From positions 1 through 32,315 of the IMG/VR virus record IMGVR_UViG_3300034095_000609: a DNA stretch of 32,315 bases. One strand, 5' to 3'. The notes beneath the pieces are model-generated. The model ran no database searches. It was given only the letters and a program-made list of their open reading frames with translations, and was not told the DNA's origin. Position 1 is the stretch's first letter, and each line of letters starts with the position of its first letter. The stretch comes from a virus. The position numbers and the translations under genes are program-made. Below, piece after piece: positions 11,944 to 21,579 of the stretch.

Positions 11944-11975
11944 AGCCTTGGCGAGCGTCAAGGCTTTTCTTTTTC
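11944..11975 (+). terminator. Rightward hairpin with U-run at the late-gene end
   Basis: AGCCTTG (11944-11950) pairs with CAAGGCT (11959-11965), 8-nt loop, followed by TTTCTTTTTCC on the plus strand. The minus strand has no U-run, so it terminates rightward transcription. That implies a short rightward transcript from the 11855-11943 interval or a barrier against antisense reading into the ejection gene. Confidence 0.5.
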
Positions 11976-14900
11976 CATCAATTTTGACTGCGCGAAATCC
12001 CTTGCATTATTGCCGACATATTCCATCACTCGGTCATAATCTTTACCAGACATATCGGAAAGTTCTTGGAAATTTTCTTTCATCACACGCGAAATTTCAG
12101 ACCCATATTCTTTCACGAACATCTCAAATTCTTTGTTGGTCGGTTCACGGTCAAGACGCTTTGCAAGTTGGCTTCTGTTAGGGATGCTTGGCCCTCCACC
12201 TTGCTTTAAAACTAACTCATGGAGCATCACGGATTGTCTATCATTGGGTATCTCAAATGTGATTGGAATTCCAAGTTTGAATATCTTATCAGCGGCTTCA
12301 TTTGCCAGTGCGGATTCTCCGAAAGCATTCAAAGATTTTGCGGATACAGCAGGCCCAATAAATGGGATGTTAGCCCACAACGCGCCTTCCAGAGTCTTTC
12401 TATCTACTGGCTCGTTTAATAAGTCAGAGAAGTTTTTTGCAAGACTTGATCCCAATCCCGGAATAAGAGTCTTAGCTGGAAATGCAAGACTCTTTGCCAA
12501 GCTTTCTACTCCGCGATCTCCGTATGATTCAAAGAGAGGTTTCGCGGCGAAAGCATATGGGCCTCGACGTAGTGAAGCACTCAATACAAACCCACCAACA
12601 ATAGCCGCATCACTCATTTGAGCTGGGGTATTCGTCTCACGTTTTTGTTTTCTACGAATATGCCAGTCATCCACCGCACCAAGCATCATGGCAGGCCAAG
12701 CGAATGCTTCAAACCCTCTCATGGTATTGATCGTGAATTTAGTTTTACCGAAGTAAACGCTAACAGTATTCGGTTTGTTCTTCTTCATCCACGAATCGTA
12801 ATATTGTGGGTCTTCACTGCGAAGAGGGCCGTTGCCAGTCACTACAATCTTGAATGGCTTGTTGTCTTCCTCGTCTTCCGTAGATGATGACATTGCTGCC
12901 GCGAATGCAAGCATGACAAGAGTTCCAGCGGCAGTCTCAGTCAATCTTTGACGATACTGAAGATCATTCCCTAAACTTTGTGCATATGGAGATGTCTTAC
13001 CCATTTTTTTTGCGATATAATCATAGGCAAATCGAACTGCTCCATATGGAGAAAACCATGCCGTTTCTCGTAACACACGGGCAGGCACAACCGCAAATCC
13101 ATAAATAATTCTGCTGAAGATTTTGATGAATTGGTTGTTTTTTTGATTGGCAGCGTTTGCCATCGTTTCAAGCAACCAAAGGGCAGGAAATGAAAATACG
13201 CCTTCATCACGGGTGTTGGTATCCTCTTCACGGAATGCGTCGAGTGATTGCCTGTTCCTACCTACTGATGACATAGCATCGTTGAGCGCGGCATCCATCA
13301 CCTCTTGCGCTGGAAGCTTCGCGTCAGTCAATGCTTGTCTCCATGAAGAGATGAAGAACTCGTCTGCAAGAACTGCCGCTTTATTTTTATCGGTTCCGAT
13401 AGCGATCTGGTCATTGTAGAAGTTTCGCTTTTGTTCCATCATGGCATTGAGCATCTTTGCTCCGTCCTTGCTGGACATTCCTTTCGCCTGCATGACGGCC
13501 AAGGCATATTTGGATACCGCTTGGTTCTGAAGTGAAGCGATAGCTCCATAGTCAAGAGCATTCAAGATGCGACGAACATAGTCCATCATACCAATCATCA
13601 TGTTTTTTACTCCGTCCGCTCTATCGCGGGGAGTCTTGCCGTTGTTAAACTGATCTACGCCTTTTTTGTAGAGCTTCAGTAGTCCCTCATCATTCACCAA
13701 GTATTCGACATTCGAATAAACTGTGACGTTATTTTTGAAAGAGTATGCTACTGTGTTTGCCCATGACTTGATTGAGTCAATGAATGTAGTCAATGAAGCT
13801 GTGATTTGTTCCGGTCTTGCGGTCAACACACCATTCAAGGCTTGAGTCAAAACATTCTTTGCTGCCATACCAGCAGGAGAAAAAATGTTCACAGTTGCAG
13901 TTTGGATGCCACTCAACGCTTGAGCATCGTAATATTGCCCGATGACATCTCTTGCCCGAATAGGCAATTTGGCTTTAGAAATAATGTCTTGGATTACCTT
14001 ATGCGCTTCAGCCTTTGTTGCATCAGCGGATTCTGGATTAGAAAGGATAGCGTCATTCTTGAGAAGAATCTTGTATTGCTCTGGTGTAAACCCAGTCCAT
14101 CCATTAAGTGCCGCCATGTCACTCAACACATTCCTCGCTGGGTCTAATGCGCCAGCACGAAGGGCTTGCAATACCTTCTTGAATGCTCTGCGGCTTCTGG
14201 TATCTCCAGATTTCCAAGGTGCAGACTTATTGATAGCATCTGTGAATGCTTGCTCTTGCGCCATCGTGAAGCGTTTCTGTAGCGAGATATCCATCAACTT
14301 CGCTATTCGTTCAGCCTGTGCCAACGGCAATCCTGCTCTACGGAGGTAGTCACGCATGACTTCGTATCTCCAGTTAGGATTCTGTTGATCTTCCAGCGGA
14401 GTTTCTTTGATTGCTTTGACGATTTCCGAGATTGGGCCTTTCTCTATAGCTTTATTGATGGAAGATAGTTCTCTCGAAAGACTATTGATTTCATGCTGTC
14501 TCCAAACAATATCTGCCAGTGTCTCTGCTGCTGCCAGTTCTACCCCTGCTTCTTGTAGCTTGGCAACCAACATGGACTTCCAAGGAGCCTTGCGCCCCAT
14601 GTCTGGACGTTGCTTTAGGTCAGTGGATACGATAGCACGGACATCATTTGTGATCTGCCTTGCTGCCGCTGGATCAAACGAAGGTGTATCAGACTGAATC
14701 TTGGCGAGCTTTTCAATCTCAGCATCAGCCTGCTTCTGAACTTTCTTATATTCTATATCCAGTTCCGCCTCCTCAGTCTTGCGTTTCTCTTTACCCTTAT
14801 CAGTAGCCTTAGTAAACTCTTCTTTGATCTTACCAACCAAGTCAGTTCCAGTTCTGCCGCCAACCGCTGCAATCTCATCAGTCAACTCTTGCTCGGTTAC

Positions 14901-17900
14901 TTGTGGAGTCTTTTCTACCGCTGCATAAGCATCCTTGATGGATTGAATCTGATCTTTAGCTGGGTTAGGCCCGTAGATGAATTCTGCTACATAGTTGGTG
15001 TAGGCATCCTGTTCTGCATCTCCCATAATACGGAAGCGTTGAGCTAACTCAAGTCTTGCGCGTAAATCTCTGGCAGCATCGCTCGCTCCAATTCCGGCAG
15101 TAGGTAGTTTGTTGATGTTAGTCAACATCATACCAAGCAATTTTTTATTTCCTTCTGCTGCGAGTCTGATGGAATACTCAAACAAGTCGTTAATGAACAA
15201 CGCTGCACCCATACTAATCTCGCTCGCCGCGCCCGACTTATCTACTACTCTACCAATGTCGTTTAGCTCTTTAGCGAAATCAGTTCCACCCCTACCAGTC
15301 AATCTTCCCAATGCGCGGAATGCTTCAGTAGTATTCTTATCTGATACTTTCGATGGGTCAAACTGCTTGCGTAGGAGTTCTTGGGTTTTAGCAATGATGC
15401 CTTCGGGAGTTTTCTTTGGTGGGCCAACTTCTTCACCCATGATCTCTTCACGATCTATTTTAGCAAGCATATCTCCAAGCCCTTCAATTGGGCGCGGATT
15501 ATACTCTGGAAGTTGAACAACATATTCAACTTGTTCCATAACTTTATCTAAAATATTTTTATCAACTTTGGTAAGTTTTTGGAATAGGCTGCGAATTGCA
15601 TCAATAAACTTTTGGAATAAATTACGAGCATCTGGAGTTTCTATTTTTAAAGCTTTTAACTCATCACGAAATCTTGGACTTGTCAGAGCATGGGTAAGAA
15701 ATTCATCATTTGAAATTAAAGCGTAAGCAGTCTCATAAGCTTGATATGACATTGGTTCTTGCCTGCCAGCAAGTGAGTTATTCCATATATTTATTAACCA
15801 ATTACCTTTCCTTGCCATATATTGGCTATAGGATTCTGAATCTCTTTTTTTTGCTAAAGGAGACTTTGCTTGACCATAAACATCATTTAAAAATTGGACA
15901 GCAACTCTAAATGTTTTGTCTTTAGAATACTTTGATCTTTCTATCGTTTCCTTTCGGATTTTATCTATAGCTTCTCTAAATGATGGAATCTCTCGTAAAG
16001 CAACAGCAAGGAATCCATGAACAATTTCGTGGTTTATAGCCTCAACTAAATCCGGGCCTTGTGTAGCCTTATTAATTCTAATCGTTTCTCCATCAAAACT
16101 ATTTTTGTTTTCTTTTAGAACATTGATTTGCTTTAATGCTTCTCCAATCTTTGGGTTCATGTCTATGATCCGATTGATCATGTCACTTATATCCCCGTAA
16201 TTGTTTCTAATTAAATCAAGTGCATTTCCAGATTCAGATGCTTTTTGCGCTCCGCTTATTTGCGTTGGATTTGCCATTCCAAGTTCTGACCTACGCTGTT
16301 CTCTTGGAATATTAAGTTTTTCATCAAAGAATTGCTTTGCTGCCTCTCGCTCGTTTGGATCAAGACTTGATTTACTATTCCAAATGATTCCAACCCTGTC
16401 TGATCTTTGCTTTTTGTTTTTTGATTCGGCAAGGTAATCAACCCACTCTCTTTTGATTTTAGATATTTTAGATTCTGGAGCGGCGGCTGGCTCCGTTATC
16501 GTTTCCGATACTGCGGGGGTAGGCGCAACCTCTGGCGCGACAGGTATTGCTGGTGCAGCTTGCTCGGTGACTGGTGCGGGAGTGGTTGGCTTTTCGAGTG
16601 CAGCAATAAGTTTATTTTTTGCAATCTCAGCTTCGTTTCGTGCAGATACCCTTTGTAGCCTTCTTATATCTGGCGTTAACCCCATTCCTTCCCTTTTTAC
16701 CTTATCAACATTTTGAGTTGCTATTTCATAATTCTGTATTGCAACATCAAGATCATAGTTTTCACCTTTTCGAGATTGCGCTGATTTCAATATAGCATCA
16801 TCCGCTTTCTTTTTTTCTTTGTTATATACAGTTTTTTCAACTTGAGTTTCAATTGCATCTTCAATTTCGGATATGGAAGGATTGTCTCCGACTTGTTTTT
16901 TTACTTTAGCAATTAGGGATTGTGAAAATCCTTTAGGTAAATTTCTGGACGATACGCTATTTGAAATATATGGAACTACCCGCGATCCGCTCACGGCATC
17001 TTTTCTAACAGCTTCATAAAGATCGGGGTTTTTCTTTATATTCTCAAGTGCTACTGGAGGAACAAGGCTTTCAGCCGTTGGTGCTTCTTCGACTGCGGGA
17101 GTGACAGGCTCAACTGGAGCGGCCTCTGCGATGGTTGGCGCTACCTCTACTGGTGGCGTGACTACTTGTTCTACTGGTGCGGGTGCAGCTTGTGCAGGTT
17201 GAACTGGTAAGGATTCCTTAACAGTTGGCGCGGCAGGTGCAGTTTCTGGAGTGGTAATTACTTTAGCTAATTCAATCTGTTGCTTTTCTGCTTCGATTAT
17301 CGGTTCCGATAAAAATTCTTCTCCAAGGAATTGCTTTAGTCCCGTAGCTTTCTTTTGCTCCTCGGAGATTCGCATCCGCAATTGCTGTGCTTTTGGGTCA
17401 GTAGGTTCCAGCGTGTCTAACTCTTGCCTTAAAGAATCAATCGCATTTTCAGATTGGTTAAGATCATTGATAACCTTTTTGGTTGTAGAATCAGTAGCAG
17501 AAAGTGATCTTGCTTCTCTATCTGCGGAACGATTAATGTCTTGTTCAGCCTTCTCTTCCGCTGAAAGAAACTCAATTCCCTTCAACCCGCCACCAATAAC
17601 ACCACCTGCCACTGCGCCCATCGTAGCTACTTGCGGGACATTCTGGAAAGTAGGAACATCCTTGCCCTCTCTTTGTAGTGCGATGTTCTGTGAGATTTGT
17701 TCTGCCGCCTCTTGAGTTCCTTCGGTCAAAGCCTCTACCCCGCCAGCAGCAACACCTTGCTTCAAGAACTCTCCGACGGTTTTCTTTGTTACATCTTTCC
17801 CTCTACCAGTAAGAATGCGTGTCGCTATCCTTTCCGCTCCAGTTGATGCGGCCAATGCTCCAATGCCAGCGTTAGTAAGAATCAAGTCCAAGTTCTTACC

Positions 17901-18620
17901 ACCATATGATTGAGCTTCTGTAGCAGCGCGATCAGCTTCAACCTCGTCAAGACCTTGCTCGCGGGAGTAGTCTCTGACTGATTGATAGATGTCACCCTTA
18001 ATAGAACCTGCTGCTTGGACCGCACCAATAGTAGCCTGCGCTCCAATTTGAACTGGTATAGATGCGCCTCCGGTTAATAAGCCAGCAGCTAAAGACGGAA
18101 GCATATACCCTGCCATTTCTGGCCCAAGTGTCTCTGGAGATACAGCTACAACTTTAAGACCAGCCATAACTTTATTGCCCAAACCTTTTCCTTCTGCTTC
18201 TTGGAACAAGCGAGATATTTCTTCTTTGTCTTGCTTGGCTTGAGCCGTAGTAAACTGGTCAATGTAATCTTCTACTCCAGCAATCTCTTTAGACACCTTG
18301 TTATTTGCGCCAAATAGATCAGTAAACATCCTTACCGATCCAACTGCTGATTTCGCAAATGCACTACCTGCCCTGCCAACCCCTGCTTCTAATTCTTCTG
18401 CTGTTGTTTGAAGTGTATCACCAATAGAAATGCCTACTGGTTCTTGTGCAGCAAAAATATTAGGGTTTTTTGAAGCGTAATCAACGATCTCATCAACACT
18501 ATATCCAGAATCTTTAGCTTTGCGGAAGCCTTCATTTTGCTGTCCAAGGAAATCTATAATTTCATCGTCGTTATATCCAGCCTCCCGCGCTTTGGCTATT
18601 GATTGAACAGAAAATTCCAT
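11958..18620 (-). CDS. Giant ejection (internal virion) protein with zincin motif, 2220 aa
   Basis: The length and position, last of three ejection-type genes, match T7 gp16-like proteins that leave the virion and cross the cell envelope with the DNA. Near the N-terminus two short repeats (KAREAGYNDDEIIDFL, KAKDSGYSVDEIVDYA) occur, then a hydrophobic Gly/Ala-rich region (about 160-280). Two Pro/Ala/Val-rich linkers (about 450-520 and 675-720) flank a middle part. HEIVH at 864-868 is a HExxH zinc-metalloprotease motif, as in polyvalent phage proteins. Coiled coils follow, with a likely membrane segment LVMLAFAAAM near 1900. No lysozyme motif was seen. Three perfect dyads lie inside. The segment around the zincin is visibly A+T-richer than its flanks. 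Confidence 0.8.
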   Translation of the reverse strand: MEFSVQSIAKAREAGYNDDEIIDFLGQQNEGFRKAKDSGYSVDEIVDYASKNPNIFAAQEPVGISIGDTLQTTAEELEAGVGRAGSAFAKSAVGSVRMFTDLFGANNKVSKEIAGVEDYIDQFTTAQAKQDKEEISRLFQEAEGKGLGNKVMAGLKVVAVSPETLGPEMAGYMLPSLAAGLLTGGASIPVQIGAQATIGAVQAAGSIKGDIYQSVRDYSREQGLDEVEADRAATEAQSYGGKNLDLILTNAGIGALAASTGAERIATRILTGRGKDVTKKTVGEFLKQGVAAGGVEALTEGTQEAAEQISQNIALQREGKDVPTFQNVPQVATMGAVAGGVIGGGLKGIEFLSAEEKAEQDINRSADREARSLSATDSTTKKVINDLNQSENAIDSLRQELDTLEPTDPKAQQLRMRISEEQKKATGLKQFLGEEFLSEPIIEAEKQQIELAKVITTPETAPAAPTVKESLPVQPAQAAPAPVEQVVTPPVEVAPTIAEAAPVEPVTPAVEEAPTAESLVPPVALENIKKNPDLYEAVRKDAVSGSRVVPYISNSVSSRNLPKGFSQSLIAKVKKQVGDNPSISEIEDAIETQVEKTVYNKEKKKADDAILKSAQSRKGENYDLDVAIQNYEIATQNVDKVKREGMGLTPDIRRLQRVSARNEAEIAKNKLIAALEKPTTPAPVTEQAAPAIPVAPEVAPTPAVSETITEPAAAPESKISKIKREWVDYLAESKNKKQRSDRVGIIWNSKSSLDPNEREAAKQFFDEKLNIPREQRRSELGMANPTQISGAQKASESGNALDLIRNNYGDISDMINRIIDMNPKIGEALKQINVLKENKNSFDGETIRINKATQGPDLVEAINHEIVHGFLAVALREIPSFREAIDKIRKETIERSKYSKDKTFRVAVQFLNDVYGQAKSPLAKKRDSESYSQYMARKGNWLINIWNNSLAGRQEPMSYQAYETAYALISNDEFLTHALTSPRFRDELKALKIETPDARNLFQKFIDAIRSLFQKLTKVDKNILDKVMEQVEYVVQLPEYNPRPIEGLGDMLAKIDREEIMGEEVGPPKKTPEGIIAKTQELLRKQFDPSKVSDKNTTEAFRALGRLTGRGGTDFAKELNDIGRVVDKSGAASEISMGAALFINDLFEYSIRLAAEGNKKLLGMMLTNINKLPTAGIGASDAARDLRARLELAQRFRIMGDAEQDAYTNYVAEFIYGPNPAKDQIQSIKDAYAAVEKTPQVTEQELTDEIAAVGGRTGTDLVGKIKEEFTKATDKGKEKRKTEEAELDIEYKKVQKQADAEIEKLAKIQSDTPSFDPAAARQITNDVRAIVSTDLKQRPDMGRKAPWKSMLVAKLQEAGVELAAAETLADIVWRQHEINSLSRELSSINKAIEKGPISEIVKAIKETPLEDQQNPNWRYEVMRDYLRRAGLPLAQAERIAKLMDISLQKRFTMAQEQAFTDAINKSAPWKSGDTRSRRAFKKVLQALRAGALDPARNVLSDMAALNGWTGFTPEQYKILLKNDAILSNPESADATKAEAHKVIQDIISKAKLPIRARDVIGQYYDAQALSGIQTATVNIFSPAGMAAKNVLTQALNGVLTARPEQITASLTTFIDSIKSWANTVAYSFKNNVTVYSNVEYLVNDEGLLKLYKKGVDQFNNGKTPRDRADGVKNMMIGMMDYVRRILNALDYGAIASLQNQAVSKYALAVMQAKGMSSKDGAKMLNAMMEQKRNFYNDQIAIGTDKNKAAVLADEFFISSWRQALTDAKLPAQEVMDAALNDAMSSVGRNRQSLDAFREEDTNTRDEGVFSFPALWLLETMANAANQKNNQFIKIFSRIIYGFAVVPARVLRETAWFSPYGAVRFAYDYIAKKMGKTSPYAQSLGNDLQYRQRLTETAAGTLVMLAFAAAMSSSTEDEEDNKPFKIVVTGNGPLRSEDPQYYDSWMKKNKPNTVSVYFGKTKFTINTMRGFEAFAWPAMMLGAVDDWHIRRKQKRETNTPAQMSDAAIVGGFVLSASLRRGPYAFAAKPLFESYGDRGVESLAKSLAFPAKTLIPGLGSSLAKNFSDLLNEPVDRKTLEGALWANIPFIGPAVSAKSLNAFGESALANEAADKIFKLGIPITFEIPNDRQSVMLHELVLKQGGGPSIPNRSQLAKRLDREPTNKEFEMFVKEYGSEISRVMKENFQELSDMSGKDYDRVMEYVGNNARDFAQSKLMEKEKP
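13388..13401. promoter_or_regulatory. Dyad TATCG-GTTC-CGATA in the giant gene
   Basis: A perfect copy, read on the minus strand within A-I-G-T-D-K. Confidence 0.6.
16497..16510. promoter_or_regulatory. Dyad TATCG-TTTC-CGATA in the giant gene
   Basis: A perfect copy, read on the minus strand as V-S-E-T-I, in the second codon phase compared with the 13388 copy. It falls in a Pro/Ala-rich linker. Confidence 0.6.
17298..17311. promoter_or_regulatory. Dyad TATCG-GTTC-CGATA in the giant gene
   Basis: A perfect copy, read on the minus strand as L-S-E-P-I, sharing the codon phase of the 16497 copy and only 0.8 kb from it. Confidence 0.6.
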
Positions 18621-18661
18621 GCCTTTATATTTACTTCATGGGTTAGACCAATCCAAGATTT

Positions 18662-20011
18662 TTATTTATTGATCCCAAAGAAAGAACCAATTGGCGGGCG
18701 TTGCCCTTGTTGTTGCAAAGGCGCGGCAGTTTTCAAGCGAATAAACTTAGCATCGTAAGTATTTGCTGCTGCGGTTTGCGATTGAAGCATTTGAACGTTT
18801 TTTGCTAAATCATCAGAAACTTGAATTTTAGTATCTGGTTTATTGCGAATTTGAAGTTGCGCTGGAGCTTGTCTGCCTAAAGAATCTTTTCCGGAAGACG
18901 GAATAATATCAATAGCTAAAGCATCGTTATTTGCTTTAGTTAAAAGATCACGCAACTCTGGATTTGATCCAACTGCAATTGAAGCATTTTGCCAATCCCT
19001 CAACCAATTTAGTGCAGATTTAGCTTCTGCGTCACCTTCAATTTTTTTAGAAACATTGTAACTTATTTCACCATTTTTATTTATATTAAATGATGGGGAA
19101 TATTTTTCAATTGCTTTTGGAAGTTCAACTTGATCTGTAAGTCCGGGAATACCAAGTGCTGCCGATGGAGAAAGTTTAACTACCGTTCGCCCTTTTGCTG
19201 GCTTGTAATCTTCCAGCATTTTTTGATTTGCAAAAATAATGGAGTTATTATCCATTTCAGATTGTTGTTTATCAAATGGTAATTTGGCAAACCTATCTTC
19301 GATCTTGATAAATTTCTCAAGAATATTTTTAGGTGGAGGTTCTTTTTGCATTTCTGGCAATACTCCTCTTATTGCTTGTTCCGCTTCTTTTGTTGGGCCT
19401 TGTGGCATTACAGGAAGTTGAGCGGTATTTTGTTTATCAAGTTCCTCCCTTGCTACTGCCATTCCAGCTTGATTTTGTGGTGCTGGAATTTGCATACCGG
19501 GAAGTTGTCCGGCAACCATTGGATTAACTCCAGTTTGATCTGTAATTGGTTCTGCATATTGAGTTACATCACCACCTTGATTCAAGGTATCTACAAAACT
19601 TTGAGCGTCAAATCCACCGCCCCCTCCTCCGCCTGCTCCACCACCGCTATAACGATCCTTATATGCTTCGGTTTGACTCTTCTTTAAAAAATCATCAGCT
19701 GCAATTTGAGTCATTTCAATTCCAGCTTTAATGGCTGGAAATAATCTGGCATTTCCAGTTACCGATGCGTCTGTCAAAAATGGAATGAGCTTTGCATATG
19801 CTTCACCAGACTTGCCTTCTCCAGCCAATTTCATCGACTCCTGCATACTCTGCTGCAAGAATGGTAGCATCTCCTGCGCTTGCTTCTGTTGCTCTCGTTC
19901 ACGAAGAACCTTGCCTACATTGTCTCCAATTTTAGCCAAAGAATCTGCCACCCAATCCGTTGATTTGGATGCTCGCTCCGTTCCTGTCATTATGAGTTCT
20001 GCGATAGACAT
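18662..20011 (-). CDS. Ejection/internal virion protein (449 aa)
   Basis: A 449-residue protein. The N-terminal part is helical (TDWVADSLAKIGDNVGKVLREREQQKQAQEMLPFLQQSM). A Gly tract SGGGAGGGGGGGF lies near 120-133. The rest is Gln/Pro-rich linker and a mixed domain ending QRPPIGSFFGINK. There are no enzymatic motifs. Position between the 358- and 2220-residue genes corresponds to T7 gp15 in the ejectosome order, so that role is inferred by synteny. An SD-like GGAAGG lies about 9 nt before the ATG. The sequence is visibly A+T-rich compared with the neighbouring genes. Confidence 0.6.
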   Translation of the reverse strand: MSIAELIMTGTERASKSTDWVADSLAKIGDNVGKVLREREQQKQAQEMLPFLQQSMQESMKLAGEGKSGEAYAKLIPFLTDASVTGNARLFPAIKAGIEMTQIAADDFLKKSQTEAYKDRYSGGGAGGGGGGGFDAQSFVDTLNQGGDVTQYAEPITDQTGVNPMVAGQLPGMQIPAPQNQAGMAVAREELDKQNTAQLPVMPQGPTKEAEQAIRGVLPEMQKEPPPKNILEKFIKIEDRFAKLPFDKQQSEMDNNSIIFANQKMLEDYKPAKGRTVVKLSPSAALGIPGLTDQVELPKAIEKYSPSFNINKNGEISYNVSKKIEGDAEAKSALNWLRDWQNASIAVGSNPELRDLLTKANNDALAIDIIPSSGKDSLGRQAPAQLQIRNKPDTKIQVSDDLAKNVQMLQSQTAAANTYDAKFIRLKTAAPLQQQGQRPPIGSFFGINK

Positions 20012-20017
20012 AAATTA

Positions 20018-21094
20018 TTACCTTCCATATGCTCCTGATGGATCATAATAATAACCCCCACTTGTTCCAGTGGATGGTTTTTGATATGATAATTGTGATG
20101 GAGCTACCTTATATGCGTTTGCTGCTCCTATTTCTCCACCATAAAATCCAGATGCGTTTGGAGTTGTTGACGCTCCCATTTGACCATAAACACTACTCAT
20201 TCCACTCAACGCGCCAGAAGTAGCCTTACCAATGTCAGAGACACCTTGTCCAACTGCTTGCTGTGCTGCGTAGCTTGCGGCAATGTTTTCTTTATTCGCT
20301 CCGTAGATTTGCGTGGCAAGACCAGACTGAGCATTGAAGATGTTTCCGTAAATATCACCTGTCATCTTAGCTTTCTGCAATCCGACTTCTGCTTGGGCAG
20401 TTTGGTAGCCAAGTTGTAGTCTTCCTACATCAAGTGGTTCTGCTTGGAATGCTCGCGCCAATTGCTGCCAGTTCATTGCTGTGCCTTGGATACTTGGAAT
20501 TGCTGCCAATCCTTGCCTTTGAATATCAAGTGAAGTTAGCCCAAGGTTACGCGCCATCTGCCCTTGTGCGGCTTGAAATCCACCAGCTTGTCCTGCCGTT
20601 GCTGGGTTAAACCCTGCTCCAGCACTCTCAGCGACATTACGCATGATCTGATCTTTAACATCTTGCGGGACTTCTCCTTTAAGATATTGAGAAATAACAT
20701 CCATCGCTTGCCCGATCTGGCCTTGAGCTTGTTGGCGTTGCTGCGCTGCTCCGGGTTGGAATGTCTCAAGCTGTTGACGATAGTAATCTGAAATCTGACC
20801 AGCATCACCAAGCATTGATCCAAGATTATATTGAGGTGCTTGCACACCTTTAATCATCTTACCAACTTTTTTCTGACCCTTTTCGTATCCAGCTACAGCT
20901 TCTCTCTGCTGCTTTTTAAATGTTGCCGCTGCTGCACCTTGAGCTTTCTTTGCTCTATCTGCCGCCGACATTGAGATAGCCGCTGAAGTCCCAGCGGCAG
21001 CAACAGCGACTACTCCAGCACCAATAGCAAGTGCGGTGGAGTGAAACATCTGTGGATGCTTGTTGCCTAATGGGTCTGGTAAAAGAAATCTCAT
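20018..21094 (-). CDS. Ejection/internal virion protein (358 aa)
   Basis: A 358-residue, Ala/Gln/Gly-rich protein. A hydrophobic segment ALAIGAGVVAVAAAGTSAAI at about 21-40 could insert in a membrane. It is followed by a helical region DRAKKAQGAAAATFKKQQREAVAGYEKG and Gln-rich repeats. The composition and order (connector, this gene, two larger ejection genes) match T7 gp14-like proteins that form the outer-membrane part of the ejection channel. The start is supported by ATGA overlap with the 21091 gene. The family assignment rests on layout, not on a detailed match. Confidence 0.6.
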   Translation of the reverse strand: MRFLLPDPLGNKHPQMFHSTALAIGAGVVAVAAAGTSAAISMSAADRAKKAQGAAAATFKKQQREAVAGYEKGQKKVGKMIKGVQAPQYNLGSMLGDAGQISDYYRQQLETFQPGAAQQRQQAQGQIGQAMDVISQYLKGEVPQDVKDQIMRNVAESAGAGFNPATAGQAGGFQAAQGQMARNLGLTSLDIQRQGLAAIPSIQGTAMNWQQLARAFQAEPLDVGRLQLGYQTAQAEVGLQKAKMTGDIYGNIFNAQSGLATQIYGANKENIAASYAAQQAVGQGVSDIGKATSGALSGMSSVYGQMGASTTPNASGFYGGEIGAANAYKVAPSQLSYQKPSTGTSGGYYYDPSGAYGR

Positions 21095-21579
21095 TTGATT
21101 AAATCAGTTCGGTTATGCCGCCACTTCTGCACCCTTGGGTCTTCCTTGGCGATGTGGGGATTAAAGTCTCTCGAAGTGATGCTGTCAATAATTTCGTCTG
21201 GATCAGTTAAATCAGTTACATGACAAGTAATCCATATTGTGTCTTTGTGAGTAGCCAGCAACCGCCTCGTTCCTGCTTCTGTGATGCCACTGTAACCCGT
21301 TTTATACCTATGGGCAGGGATTCCATGATACCAAACACTCACATCGCCCTTCATAATGAAAAATGGATGCGTTGTCAGATGGAGTAGAGTAGTTAGAATC
21401 GTATCCTTCGGTATATAGATTTCCCGAATATACATTCCCGGCGTGAACCTGTGAACCAATGGACACTCCCTTGGAGGCAGCTTTAGAATCTCCAAATCCA
21501 TCAAGTTAAGTTCGTAGTCCGGATCACCATACCCAACCACTTTCCTTGCGTCGATCTTGTCTGGAATTGTCAGTGTCAT
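21091..21579 (-). CDS. Cupin-like small protein (162 aa)
   Basis: A 162-residue protein with a jelly-roll pattern: FTPGMYIREIYIPKDTILTTLLHLTTHPFFIMKGDVSVW (about 46-85) followed by EAGTRRLLATHKDTIWITCHVT. The G..IREI.IP...I....H....F.I..G...V sequence is typical of double-stranded beta-helix (cupin) folds. Metal ligands are not all evident. It is coupled by ATGA on both sides, between connector and ejection genes. A structural or assembly role is likely by location; enzyme activity is not shown. Confidence 0.6.
   Translation of the reverse strand: MTLTIPDKIDARKVVGYGDPDYELNLMDLEILKLPPRECPLVHRFTPGMYIREIYIPKDTILTTLLHLTTHPFFIMKGDVSVWYHGIPAHRYKTGYSGITEAGTRRLLATHKDTIWITCHVTDLTDPDEIIDSITSRDFNPHIAKEDPRVQKWRHNRTDLIK

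Noticed and set aside
11898-11987. 29-codon micro-ORF starting at 11898
   Set aside because: A rightward terminator (11944-11975) lies before its stop codon, so a complete message is unlikely; kept only as a possible small RNA.
15942-15955. TATCG-TTTC half-site as another dyad copy
   Set aside because: The second half (CTTTC) does not match; likewise lone half-sites near 9705, 11529, 11800, 14626 and 22356 were not counted.
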